Below are positions 1 through 6,710 of a stretch of 64,000 bases of DNA, piece after piece. The stretch's first letter is position 1, and every line of letters begins with the position of its first letter. The stretch lies in contig NZ_CP039121.1 in the NCBI RefSeq assembly GCF_014131735.1, positions 2,542,001 to 2,606,000 of the forward strand. Direction: 5' to 3'. The notes under the pieces were generated by a model. The model had not been told where the DNA came from and made no database searches. It saw only the letters and a program-made list of their open reading frames with translations. A program made the translations under genes and the position numbers. The stretch comes from Lactiplantibacillus plantarum. GTDB taxonomy: Bacteria; Bacillota; Bacilli; Lactobacillales; Lactobacillaceae.

Positions 1-119
1 CACAACGCACTGTTGGTCAATTGGAGAATGAACCAGTTCATGGCAATCATGTAGATGCTGTCACCAGCGTTACCCACTGCTCGCCCTAAGACGAGTTTTC
101 TGAAGTTGGCATTGATCAC
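1..119 (-). CDS. MFS transporter, N-terminal fragment (runs off the window)
   Basis: Only the first 39 codons are inside the window. Read on the minus strand from a GTG at 119, the peptide has a short basic head followed by the start of a membrane helix; the segment FRKLVLGRAVGNAGDSIYM is typical of the first helix of drug-efflux-type major facilitator proteins, in which a conserved G-D/S pair sits early in helix 1. An AAAGGGG ribosome binding site lies 8 nt before the GTG. The nearest upstream gene (nitroreductase) is closed by its own terminator, so this gene is probably transcribed from the promoter at 245-272. Substrate cannot be told from this fragment. Confidence 0.7.
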   Translation of the reverse strand, partial: MINANFRKLVLGRAVGNAGDSIYMIAMNWFILQLTNSAL

Positions 120-244
120 ATTATCCGCCCCTTTCAAGCCTTGCAACAATGTTACTATCACACATCAGAATAAGGATCGACTCAGCTTTCACTCGAATCT
201 GCAACGCAGCCCGGGCCTGCTTAGTAAACATCGTCTCAGAATTA

Positions 245-272
245 ATTATATTATAATTAGTAAAAATAACAA
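245..272 (-). promoter_or_regulatory. candidate promoter of the MFS gene with overlapping palindrome
   Basis: On the minus strand TTGTTA (272-267) is followed after 16 nt by TATAAT (250-245). The -10 element lies inside a perfect 8-bp inverted repeat, TAATTATA at 243-250 and TATAATTA at 252-259, which could be an operator. The predicted leader before the GTG is about 120 nt. Inference from sequence only. Confidence 0.4.
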
Positions 273-316
273 TATTTAATCTTATTTTAATGTTAAGATT
301 CGTCCTCCCAGGTACC

Positions 317-353
317 AAAAAATCTCCCATGTCAGCTAATAGCGACATGGGAG
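317..353 (-). terminator. terminator after the nitroreductase gene
   Basis: Perfect 10-bp stem CTCCCATGTC (324-333) with GACATGGGAG (344-353), followed on the minus strand by a run of six U. It sits 60 nt past the nitroreductase stop codon. Confidence 0.85.
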
Positions 354-412
354 CGTTACATTAACGGTTATTTTTCGTTCAGCCATTCTAATTATTAGTG
401 TTATGGTAACGA

Positions 413-1165
413 TTATTGGTCTAATTCCGGCAAAAAGCCCTGCTGCCTAGCGATTGTCAAAAACTCTCGCCGTTTGGCCGCTGAGTGGGTCGCTTCCTGC
501 GTCATGTGCGCTAAGTGTTCCGTACAGGCGTGACTACTCCGATGTTGATAATACTGATTCAAAACGCCATCAAACCGGTCCAACTCCGCCTGATAACTCG
601 CAGGCTCAGCATAGGTATCTTGAAACAACACAGCGGGCAACCCTAATCGAGGTTTCTTTTCAGGAACATCCGCTGGGTGCCCTAACTGCAACCCAAAGAC
701 GGGTAACGTCAAGTCCGGCAAGTGCAGTGCGTCAATCACCGCCTGCGTGTCGTTGTTAATTGATCCAAGTACAACGCTACCAAGACCCATGCTTTCAGCG
801 ACCATCACCATCGCCGCTGTAATCAGCGTGGCATCTTCAATACTACCAGCAAAGCGGTCAAATTCACTCAGTGCCCGACGCGTCGTTGCGCCCGGTGCTA
901 GCTTGACGTTGCGGTGTTGGTCCGCAACCACAACTAATAAACGGCCGTTTTCACCAACCGTTGGCATCGTCGTAATCGTGGCCAATTGTTGCCGTAGTGC
1001 AGGCTGAGTGATCTCAATCAAACTGTATGCCTGTAAATATTGGCTAGTCGGCATTTGTTGTGCCGTTGTGATGATTTGCGCGAATTGCGCATCACTAATT
1101 GGTTCAGTGGTAAATTGTCGCCGCGTTCGATGGTCCTGTAAGGTTTCAATCACACTCTTTGTCAC
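413..1165 (-). CDS. nitroreductase family protein (NfsA-like NAD(P)H-dependent FMN oxidoreductase)
   Basis: 250 residues, the usual length of NfsA/FRP-type flavin oxidoreductases, which use NAD(P)H to reduce nitroaromatics, quinones or flavin. The N terminus has the family signature around residues 13-18 (RTRRQF), where Arg residues contact the FMN phosphate, followed by the helix ISDAQFAQIITTAQQMPTS. A central segment (about 120-150) carries DATLITAAMVMVAESMGLGS, the common mid-domain helix, and FGLQLGHPADVPEKKPRL is the typical C-terminal FMN-side loop. The start is GTG at 1165, with AGGAG 9 nt upstream. The upstream gene ends immediately before it (TAA then GTG), so the two are translationally coupled. 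The natural substrate is not predictable. Confidence 0.85.
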   Translation of the reverse strand: MTKSVIETLQDHRTRRQFTTEPISDAQFAQIITTAQQMPTSQYLQAYSLIEITQPALRQQLATITTMPTVGENGRLLVVVADQHRNVKLAPGATTRRALSEFDRFAGSIEDATLITAAMVMVAESMGLGSVVLGSINNDTQAVIDALHLPDLTLPVFGLQLGHPADVPEKKPRLGLPAVLFQDTYAEPASYQAELDRFDGVLNQYYQHRSSHACTEHLAHMTQEATHSAAKRREFLTIARQQGFLPELDQ

Positions 1166-1591
1166 TTAAAATCGCTCCTGTTCTTGTTGTAATTCCCGTG
1201 ACCAGTCCGTTAATTGTGGCAACACGTCCAGGTTCAAGTTAAACACAATTCGTTGACACACTTGATCAAGCTGTACGCTCCGAAATAAGGGATAACGGGT
1301 CCTGCCCTGATCCTGGTGTATGATAACACTTAACGTAACCAGCTCATCTAACGCCGTTTCTAACAGTGTCATCGCACGCTGCGGAAAATATTCTCGCTGT
1401 AGTGCCGGCGCGTCCAATGAGCAGCCTGCCAACGCTTCAACATCTCGCCGAGTCAATAACAAACTTTCCGGATGTTCGCCAATTAATCGACTTAAAATCT
1501 GAACAGTCAATTGGGTCTCAAACGCGTTACGAAAACGAAAACGGGTCTGGAAATGACTTTGAATAAATTGTAGCAATGCCCCATTCTTCAT
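1166..1591 (-). CDS. unknown 141-aa protein coupled to the nitroreductase, winged-helix-like
   Basis: I do not recognise this family. The protein is 141 residues, soluble and without a signal peptide. Its middle (about 75-110) reads as a helix followed by a short beta hairpin rich in Arg and Gln (VIIHQDQGRTRYPLFRSV), which resembles the recognition helix and wing of winged-helix DNA-binding proteins; the early part (30-60) also looks helical. It has an ATG at 1591 with AAGGAGG 11 nt upstream. Its TAA abuts the GTG of the nitroreductase gene, so the pair forms an operon and this protein may regulate or assist the flavoenzyme. That role is inference. Confidence 0.7.
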   Translation of the reverse strand: MKNGALLQFIQSHFQTRFRFRNAFETQLTVQILSRLIGEHPESLLLTRRDVEALAGCSLDAPALQREYFPQRAMTLLETALDELVTLSVIIHQDQGRTRYPLFRSVQLDQVCQRIVFNLNLDVLPQLTDWSRELQQEQERF

Positions 1592-1716
1592 TTAATAACG
1601 AGCCTCCTTAAACATGCTTATTGATAATAACACTGATACTAGCGTTTGTAAGTTATTTTCCCCCACCACGCACCCGCAATTAAATCACCACAATCAGTCA
1701 ATTACATGATCCAAAC

Positions 1717-1763
1717 AAAAAAGCTGAGCTTAGAGAATTGACATTCTGAAAGTTCAACTTTTG
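1717..1763 (-). terminator. imperfect terminator after the 102-aa gene
   Basis: AAAAGCTGAGCTTAGAGAA pairs with TTCTGAAAGTTCAACTTTT with a few mismatches; on the minus strand the stem is followed by TTTTTTGTTT. It lies about 70 nt past the stop of the gene at 1837-2145. Confidence 0.6.
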
Positions 1764-1836
1764 AGCCAACGCCTACTAAAAAACAACCGCCGTTTGATAA
1801 ACTCACACTCCTGCGCTAGACTTTGGCTAACAGCTT

Positions 1837-2145
1837 TTAGCCAATATGATTTTCTTTCAAAATCAGATCGACCTCAGCTTGCATGTCAGGTGTTTTTGTC
1901 CATTCTTCCCAATGATCCATCGTTTCATCGGGAATCGTAAATGTTTCATTAATATATTGCTCATACTTGGCAACATGCGTGGAATGCGGAATGTTTAGTT
2001 GTAATATCCGCACTTGCTTAATAAAACCACGTTCAGCTGCTAACTCAGCGCGGCCATTCATCAACATGTTTCCGATCTCCATGTATGAGGTCCCATCATT
2101 ACGTGTTATTTCTTGAATTAAGTCTAATACTTCATGGTTTTTCAA
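1837..2145 (-). CDS. hypothetical protein, about 102 aa
   Basis: Unrecognised small acidic protein. No membrane helix or signal peptide; the N-terminal half is helical (VLDLIQEITRNDGTSYMEIG, then RAELAAERGFIKQVR), and the C-terminal half is Trp- and Glu-rich (MDHWEEWTKTPDMQAEVDL). Two in-frame TTG codons can start it, at 2151 and 2145; the GAGGG box sits only one base before the first but 7 nt before the second, so I chose 2145. It is a single gene with its own terminator. Coding potential is supported by the even frame and the ribosome binding site, not by homology. Confidence 0.6.
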   Translation of the reverse strand: MKNHEVLDLIQEITRNDGTSYMEIGNMLMNGRAELAAERGFIKQVRILQLNIPHSTHVAKYEQYINETFTIPDETMDHWEEWTKTPDMQAEVDLILKENHIG

Positions 2146-2151
2146 CTGCAA

Positions 2152-2390
2152 TCCCTCACTTCACATTTTAGTATAAGCGGGGTTGGCAGTCGTGTCAAAA
2201 CTGACCAGTAATTGCCAGGTGATCAGGCTTGGTATGCCTAATCACCTGTACTTGATGAACACTAAACTAACTCAGTCAGCCCCAAAATGCTACCATCAGC
2301 CGAGCACTCCTTTTTCTGAGTAAACATCAATCTTCAAAAATTACAAGAGAGCCTTATCTTCATCTGGTCCGCCATCAATTCGCTAATTTC
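2152..2390. other. intergenic region with a long hairpin, no gene seen
   Basis: No supportable ORF. It contains a 13-bp hairpin at 2216-2248 and otherwise unstructured sequence up to the small-RNA terminator. Confidence 0.6.
2216..2248. repeat. 13-bp inverted repeat without U-run
   Basis: CAGGTGATCAGGC (2216-2228) and GCCTAATCACCTG (2236-2248) form a stem with a single G-U position and a 7-nt loop. Neither strand has a T-run next to it, so it is not a typical terminator; it may be a decayed terminator or a protein site. Confidence 0.6.
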
Positions 2391-2472
2391 ACTCAAAAAA
2401 CCACTATCCAAGCAGATAGTGGTCGGCATAAGAGAGAAAGAGAATTGATTAGAAGGTAATTAAATACCTTAC
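2390..2472 (-). ncRNA. candidate small RNA, CU-rich, under a cre-overlapped promoter
   Basis: A promoter on the minus strand (see 2479-2507) should start a transcript near 2472, and a clean terminator ends it near 2390, giving about 80 nt. The RNA would have a 5' hairpin (AAGGTA/TACCTT at 2470-2453), a 30-nt single-stranded CU-rich linker containing UUCUCUUUCUCUCUU, then the terminator stem. There is no ORF with a ribosome binding site: the only ATG is preceded by pyrimidines and its frame reads through the terminator. The design (CcpA site, CU-rich unpaired seed, short) resembles known Shine-Dalgarno-masking small RNAs such as S. aureus RsaI. Expression is inferred. Confidence 0.6.
2394..2424 (-). 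terminator. terminator of the candidate small RNA
   Basis: CCACTATC (2401-2408) pairs with GATAGTGG (2415-2422) across a 6-nt loop; the minus-strand transcript continues with six U residues. No protein gene precedes it on this strand for more than 400 nt. Confidence 0.85.
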
Positions 2473-2478
2473 AAACTA

Positions 2479-2507
2479 AGAATAAGCGATATTGTAAGCG
2501 TTGTCAA
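2479..2507 (-). promoter_or_regulatory. strong promoter with a perfect cre (CcpA) site in its spacer
   Basis: Minus strand: TTGACA (2507-2502), 17-nt spacer, TATTCT (2484-2479). The 14-mer TGACAACGCTTACA (2506-2493) matches the cre consensus TGWNANCGNTNWCA at every defined position and overlaps the -35 element and spacer, the arrangement expected for repression by CcpA. This promoter drives the candidate small RNA. Confidence 0.75.
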
Positions 2508-2511
2508 CAGT

Positions 2512-2820
2512 TAGTCAAAATAAATAGATAAATTATTTCTATTTACTCATTAATCTTTTTCTAACACCCTCAGCCAGCCATGTTCGCCACTAAATTGCCG
2601 TCTTTACTTGCACAAAGTTAATTAATTCACCTTATTTAATAGATTGGTACCATTCACAATTACCAAGATTTAAAACAAACTTCTCAACCTAGATAATTTT
2701 AATTATTATCAACAATCAATTATAATTATTTACACTGGTTATTTAAATTGACTTCACTAGCAACTAACCCTGTCACTCTCGCATTAACACTTGCTGGGTT
2801 ATTATTCGCATTCCCTTTAA
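2512..2820. other. AT-rich intergenic region, no gene seen
   Basis: About 300 nt of AT-rich DNA between the small-RNA promoter and the epimerase-like gene. It holds short inverted repeats (GATAAT/ATTATC near 2693-2711) but no ORF with a ribosome binding site. Confidence 0.6.
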
Positions 2821-2828
2821 GAATGAAA

Positions 2829-2834
2829 TATACT
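2829..2834 (+). promoter_or_regulatory. possible -10 element of the epimerase-like gene
   Basis: TATACT at 2829-2834, with a weak TTCGCA 18 nt upstream. If used, transcription starts near 2841, which leaves a normal leader for the ATG at 2881 but almost none for the ATG at 2851. Confidence 0.35.
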
Positions 2835-2880
2835 AAAAGTAGGCGGTAACATGTCAGGCAGCTATGGGAGTGAGGGCATT

Positions 2881-3900
2881 ATGAAAATAATCGAGCATCA
2901 GGAAAACGGGATTAATTATTATACATTAGTGAACAATCATCATATGAGCGTCACTATTATGGACTGGGGCGCCACAGTCACCGCGATCAAAACCCATGAT
3001 AAAGATGGTAATTTTGCAAATATTGTCTTGGGATTTGACGACGGCGCCGACTACATCACCTATCAATCTTTTTTCGGTGCAACCATCGCTCGGGTTGCGG
3101 GGATCATCAAAAATGCCCGGTGGCGGCAGTATGACTTAACTCAAAATGCGGGCGAAAATCATCTAAACGGTGGTAATATGCCTCAAATTTCATTTGAACC
3201 ATGGTTTTTAGAACGTAAACTGCACACTAGTGATCAAGTTGGACTCGTCATGCAATATATTACCTTGGACGGTGAGAACGGCTATCCCGGGACAATGACG
3301 ATCACGGCTAATTTCGTATTAGATAACGACGGTAAATTTACTATTAGCTACACTGGTAAAAGTGATAAAACAACCTTATTCAACCCCAGCAACCATACCT
3401 ACTTCAATCTAAGTGGGGATGCGGAACGCCTCATTGACCACCATGTTCTTAAAATCAATGCAGACGAGTACGCCGCGTTAAACAAACACGGTATTCCAAC
3501 TGGTAAGTTGCCATGGGTCACCGACACCCCATTTGATTTTCGTGACCCAGTCGAGGTTGGACCCCAGGTTGCTAACATCAAGGGCGGGCTCCATCACGGC
3601 TTCGTCTTAAACGACACCCCATATCCACAAGTAGAATTACTAGATCGCATCAGTGGACGCAAAGTCACGATGCGAACGAACGCTCCGGCAGTCGTGGTTT
3701 CCAGTGCAACTAATTACCGTGATGATCGTTATCGACTCAATGGCGGTAAACCGATGCGTTCTCAACTTGGTCTTTCCCTGCAAGCACAAAAATTACCGGA
3801 TGCTATTCACCACAAGGAATTTGGCAGTATCATTATCGAACCTAATATTCCTGTAACCTACCAAACGGCCTATCGTTTTTCTAATATTTACGACGTCTAA
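2881..3900 (+). CDS. aldose 1-epimerase (GalM) family protein with altered active site
   Basis: 339 residues, the normal length of galactose mutarotases, which interconvert alpha and beta anomers of aldoses. Family landmarks are present: a Trp-Gly-Ala strand near residue 23, NPSNHTYFNLSG (with the catalytic His of NHTYFNL), GGLHHGFVL, and LSLQAQKLPDAIHH near the C terminus. Compared with characterised GalM enzymes, three of the four usual active-site residues differ by eye: LHGG reads LNGG (His to Asn), the Asp of G-x-D-H-x-F reads His, and the catalytic Glu of LE(T/A)Q reads Gln. It may be a sugar-binding pseudoenzyme or act on another substrate. I chose the ATG at 2881, with GGAGTGAGGG upstream; an ATG at 2851 in the same frame is the alternative. 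Confidence 0.85.
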   Translation: MKIIEHQENGINYYTLVNNHHMSVTIMDWGATVTAIKTHDKDGNFANIVLGFDDGADYITYQSFFGATIARVAGIIKNARWRQYDLTQNAGENHLNGGNMPQISFEPWFLERKLHTSDQVGLVMQYITLDGENGYPGTMTITANFVLDNDGKFTISYTGKSDKTTLFNPSNHTYFNLSGDAERLIDHHVLKINADEYAALNKHGIPTGKLPWVTDTPFDFRDPVEVGPQVANIKGGLHHGFVLNDTPYPQVELLDRISGRKVTMRTNAPAVVVSSATNYRDDRYRLNGGKPMRSQLGLSLQAQKLPDAIHHKEFGSIIIEPNIPVTYQTAYRFSNIYDV

Positions 3901-3925
3901 CCACTCAAGAATGATTCAAATTGAC

Positions 3926-3957
3926 CTCCCAGAATGCAAACTACTGGGAGCTTTTTT
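3926..3957 (+). terminator. terminator after the epimerase-like gene
   Basis: CTCCCAG (3926-3932) pairs with CTGGGAG (3944-3950), followed by C and six T on the plus strand. Confidence 0.85.
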
Positions 3958-4044
3958 GACTCACTAATAATGCGTTACACCATACCATTGACTGAACGAA
4001 AATCTCCTAACCCATTTTAGTCGACGGACATGGCCTCATTACCA

Positions 4045-4115
4045 TTTACCTACTAGGCGCATATGCTATTATGCACGTTGCGCGAGTTAATCTGTCATGA
4101 CTCAGGACGAGTTAA
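4045..4115 (+). promoter_or_regulatory. candidate promoter and repeat operator of the TetR gene
   Basis: TTTACC (4045-4050), 16 nt, then TATTAT (4067-4072) preceded by TG as an extended -10. Just downstream the octamer CGAGTTAA occurs twice, at 4083-4090 and 4108-4115, a suitable place for autoregulation by the TetR protein. The leader to the ATG is about 155 nt. Confidence 0.4.
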
Positions 4116-4234
4116 CTATCAAAATAAGTGCTATTATGATAATAATACCCACATGTGGCTTAACGACTAGTACATTTAGCGGCGGTTTAATAATGACCAC
4201 CCCATCAAATGTAATTAATAAGGAGAATCAGATT

Positions 4235-4822
4235 ATGCCAGCTACTGACTTACGTGTTCAGCGCACCCAGACTGCGCTGAAAGAGGCTTTTCGGACGCTT
4301 GCTTTAAAGTATCCGCGCTATCGTGATATTACTGTTAAGGAGCTCACAAGTGTCGCTAATATCAACCGCAAAACTTTCTATTTACATTTCGATTCCATTG
4401 ACGATTTAGCGGAAACGTTCGTTCAAGAAGGTGCTGATAAGATTCTAGCACTCATTGACCCGCAAGGTTTCAAGAAAAACATTAGCCAACCCGGCTTAAT
4501 CTTTGATCGCTTAGTGACCTATTTTCGCCAATCTGAAGCTTTTCACCGAGTCATTTTGTTGAATGATGATTACAGTTTTTTGTCTCGGAAAATCCACGCT
4601 GCCGTGGTAGCAGGGCTTACAACGACGATTCAAACAAACTATCATTTATCTGCAATCGATGCTAAGGTCTGTTCAAGCTTTTTGATCCACAACAATTTAA
4701 CCTTTTTCCGGCTCTATTTTAATGGTGATTTAGGACTAACTTTGGCTGAACTAAAGCAGCGTTTAGTTTCGCTCAACACTTATGGCATTCATCAATTCTT
4801 CTACCCTAATCAATCACTTTAA
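4235..4822 (+). CDS. TetR/AcrR family transcriptional regulator
   Basis: 195 residues. Residues 5-55 form the TetR DNA-binding domain: a basic first helix (RVQRTQTALKEAFRTLALK), then the helix-turn-helix ITVKELTSVANINRKTFYLHF, whose Thr-Phe-Tyr-x-His-Phe ending is diagnostic. The rest is an all-helical ligand/dimerisation domain without sequence signature. The frame is open further upstream, but the ATG at 4235 has AAGGAG 9 nt before it and places the HTH at the usual distance from the N terminus. No gene is divergently paired with it, so its target is unclear; the HAD gene next door ends against it at a shared terminator. Confidence 0.88.
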   Translation: MPATDLRVQRTQTALKEAFRTLALKYPRYRDITVKELTSVANINRKTFYLHFDSIDDLAETFVQEGADKILALIDPQGFKKNISQPGLIFDRLVTYFRQSEAFHRVILLNDDYSFLSRKIHAAVVAGLTTTIQTNYHLSAIDAKVCSSFLIHNNLTFFRLYFNGDLGLTLAELKQRLVSLNTYGIHQFFYPNQSL

Positions 4823-4830
4823 TAGGACCC

Positions 4831-4880
4831 AAAAAGCTGAGCTATCGAATAACGATGTTCATTCGATAGCTCAGCTTTTT
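4831..4880. terminator. bidirectional terminator, perfect 20-bp inverted repeat
   Basis: Positions 4831-4850 and 4861-4880 are exact inverted repeats (starting AAAAAGCTGAGC) around a 10-nt loop, with A-run and T-run at the outer ends. It serves the TetR gene on plus and the HAD gene on minus. Confidence 0.92.
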
Positions 4881-4899
4881 ACTGACTAGTTATAGGCTT

Positions 4900-5715
4900 T
4901 TAATTATTTAACAACTCTTGTTCAATGGTTGCTAATACCCCATCATGTTCATTATCCAGGGCCGTCACGTGTTTTGCTGCGGCTTGAATGTCCGCCGGTG
5001 CGTTGCACATCGCATAACTGTGCGCTGCATATCGCAATAATGGGACATCATTCGCCCCATCACCGAAGGCCATCACATTAGCTGCAGTTAACCCAAGTTT
5101 AGTCGCCAAGAATTGAATTGCTGGTAATTTTCCGACCCGCTGATCAACCAAATCTACGACGCCATACCCACTATCATGCGCACGTAACTCGCCATCAAAA
5201 TAATCATTAGCTCGTGCCACCAGATCAGCAGCCTGGTCCGGTGACGTTGAGATACTGATTTTTTTAACGGTATCATCAACAGTGGCCAGATCCGCAACCA
5301 AGTGTAAATGATCATAAAACTGACGGGCCATCGCTACTAACTTATCAGGTGCTCCTAACTCAGTATACGACCCATGGCTACCAACTAAGATTACGTATGC
5401 GTCTTTGAATAGTGGCTGGTAACGATCAACAGTCACAAACTTTCGTTGCTGGTCTGCTGAAAGACTACCATCAAAGATCAAGCGGTCTTGGGCATAAATC
5501 GACGCCCCATTTTCAGCAACAACGATAAGATTATCCGCCATAACATCTTTAAATAACTGTCTAAGATGGGCATATTGGTTACCGGACGAAAGTACTAGGG
5601 AAACGTTTATCGCCCGTAACTGCGCCAAAACCCGTTTAAACCGTTCTTTGTCAAAACGCTGATCTTGATGCAATAATGTTCCATTCAAGTCAGTTGCAAT
5701 TAAATTGATTGCCAC
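4900..5715 (-). CDS. HAD superfamily Cof-type hydrolase, variant motif I
   Basis: About 271 residues, the length of Cof/YxeH-type phosphatases of the HAD IIB group (sugar phosphates, FMN or similar). Motif I reads DLNGTLL near residue 9 instead of the usual DxDGTLL, so the second Asp, the general acid/base, is Asn. Motif IV is intact (FGDGANDVPLLRYA) and the C2-type cap lies between. The frame opens at an ATG at 5730, but GTG at 5715 gives a protein starting directly at the first strand and has GGGGTGG 6 nt upstream, so I prefer it. The substitution raises the question of whether it still dephosphorylates. Confidence 0.82.
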   Translation of the reverse strand: MAINLIATDLNGTLLHQDQRFDKERFKRVLAQLRAINVSLVLSSGNQYAHLRQLFKDVMADNLIVVAENGASIYAQDRLIFDGSLSADQQRKFVTVDRYQPLFKDAYVILVGSHGSYTELGAPDKLVAMARQFYDHLHLVADLATVDDTVKKISISTSPDQAADLVARANDYFDGELRAHDSGYGVVDLVDQRVGKLPAIQFLATKLGLTAANVMAFGDGANDVPLLRYAAHSYAMCNAPADIQAAAKHVTALDNEHDGVLATIEQELLNN

Positions 5716-5845
5716 AAGTAGCCACCCCATCTTTTATCATTTACTAACAAAATCGGCCTCGTCTCGTCATGTGATTCAGCCGATTAAACATCAACATGAC
5801 ACTCAGTTACATTGCTACGAATACTATTGTAGCATACCACTATTG

Positions 5846-6511
5846 TCATGCCATAAATGTCGCGGGTAGTTGCGGTTTGGCAAAATAATATCCTTGCCCT
5901 CGCGTAATGCCTAGATGATTAGCCAGTTGAACATCAGCCGCTGATTCAATGCCTTCAAAGGTAAATAGCATTTGCTGTTCCTCCGCCTTATCAAACCAAA
6001 ATTTGAGCGTCGAAACAATTGCATCCGTAGTTGGGGTCCCCAGCGGTCGCATATTTTGTAACGCGAATTTAACCGTATTCACATATGGCAACATCATTTT
6101 GATCTGTTGGAATAGGTTATCAGAACCAACATCATCAAAAGCAAGTAATATACCAGCTGCCCGGTACCCAACACTTAATTGCTGTAACTCACTTAGCTCA
6201 GGTGTCGCAACTAGCTCAACAGTTAGTTCTCGTGGTAACAAATGCGTCTGCACATAGTGACTAATTGCAACTTGAAAGTCAGGATTAGCAAACTGACGCG
6301 CCGTTAAATTGATGGAAACATGATGGTTATTTAATTCTTGAATAGCGCAATCCAGCAATTGAATCAATTCTGTTGGCGCTATTTCAAAGGTCGCTGGTAT
6401 TCGCCAAGTTTGTTGCCTCTCATCCCACTGTCGTAATAATAACTCATACAAGATTGTTCGGTTGGTTCCAAGGTTATTAATTGGCTGTGCAAAATATTTA
6501 TATTTCAGCAT
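5846..6511 (-). CDS. stand-alone EAL-domain protein (putative c-di-GMP phosphodiesterase)
   Basis: About 221 residues made of one EAL domain, with no sensory or GGDEF part and no membrane segment. EAL enzymes hydrolyse c-di-GMP to pGpG using two metal ions. The residues expected for metal and substrate are readable: Glu in YELLLR, Asn in INLTARQF, Glu in VELVATPE, the Asp pair in FDDVGSDN, Lys in NTVKFAL, Glu in FEGIES and Gln in RGQGYYFAKP. Loop 6, normally DDFGxGYSS, is changed to DDVGSDNLF, so activity could be altered. The ATG at 6511 has GGGGA 9 nt upstream; an ATG two codons earlier is too close to it. Its neighbours do not suggest a pathway. Confidence 0.82.
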   Translation of the reverse strand: MLKYKYFAQPINNLGTNRTILYELLLRQWDERQQTWRIPATFEIAPTELIQLLDCAIQELNNHHVSINLTARQFANPDFQVAISHYVQTHLLPRELTVELVATPELSELQQLSVGYRAAGILLAFDDVGSDNLFQQIKMMLPYVNTVKFALQNMRPLGTPTTDAIVSTLKFWFDKAEEQQMLFTFEGIESAADVQLANHLGITRGQGYYFAKPQLPATFMA

Positions 6512-6651
6512 GACCATTCATCCCCAATAGTCTAATTATTTAGTTGTGTTATCGCAACCGCTTACTTTATCATACCAAAAGATCGTCAACTTTCACAATA
6601 GCCTTATGAATATCAGCAGTTAAAAATTATGCAAAAGCTTTGTGGGCAATC

Positions 6652-6682
6652 AAAAAACGCCACCGTAATCGAACGGTGACGT
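6652..6682 (-). terminator. glmS terminator
   Basis: Minus-strand stem ACGTCACCGT/ACGGTGGCGT with a 6-nt loop and six U; 28 nt past the glmS stop. Confidence 0.88.
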
Positions 6683-6710
6683 TTCTTGGTGCCCACACAC
6701 TTACTTTAAA

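Noticed and set aside
121..348. 75-codon minus-strand ORF upstream of the MFS gene
   Set aside because: It spans the promoter and the nitroreductase terminator hairpin and has no ribosome binding site.
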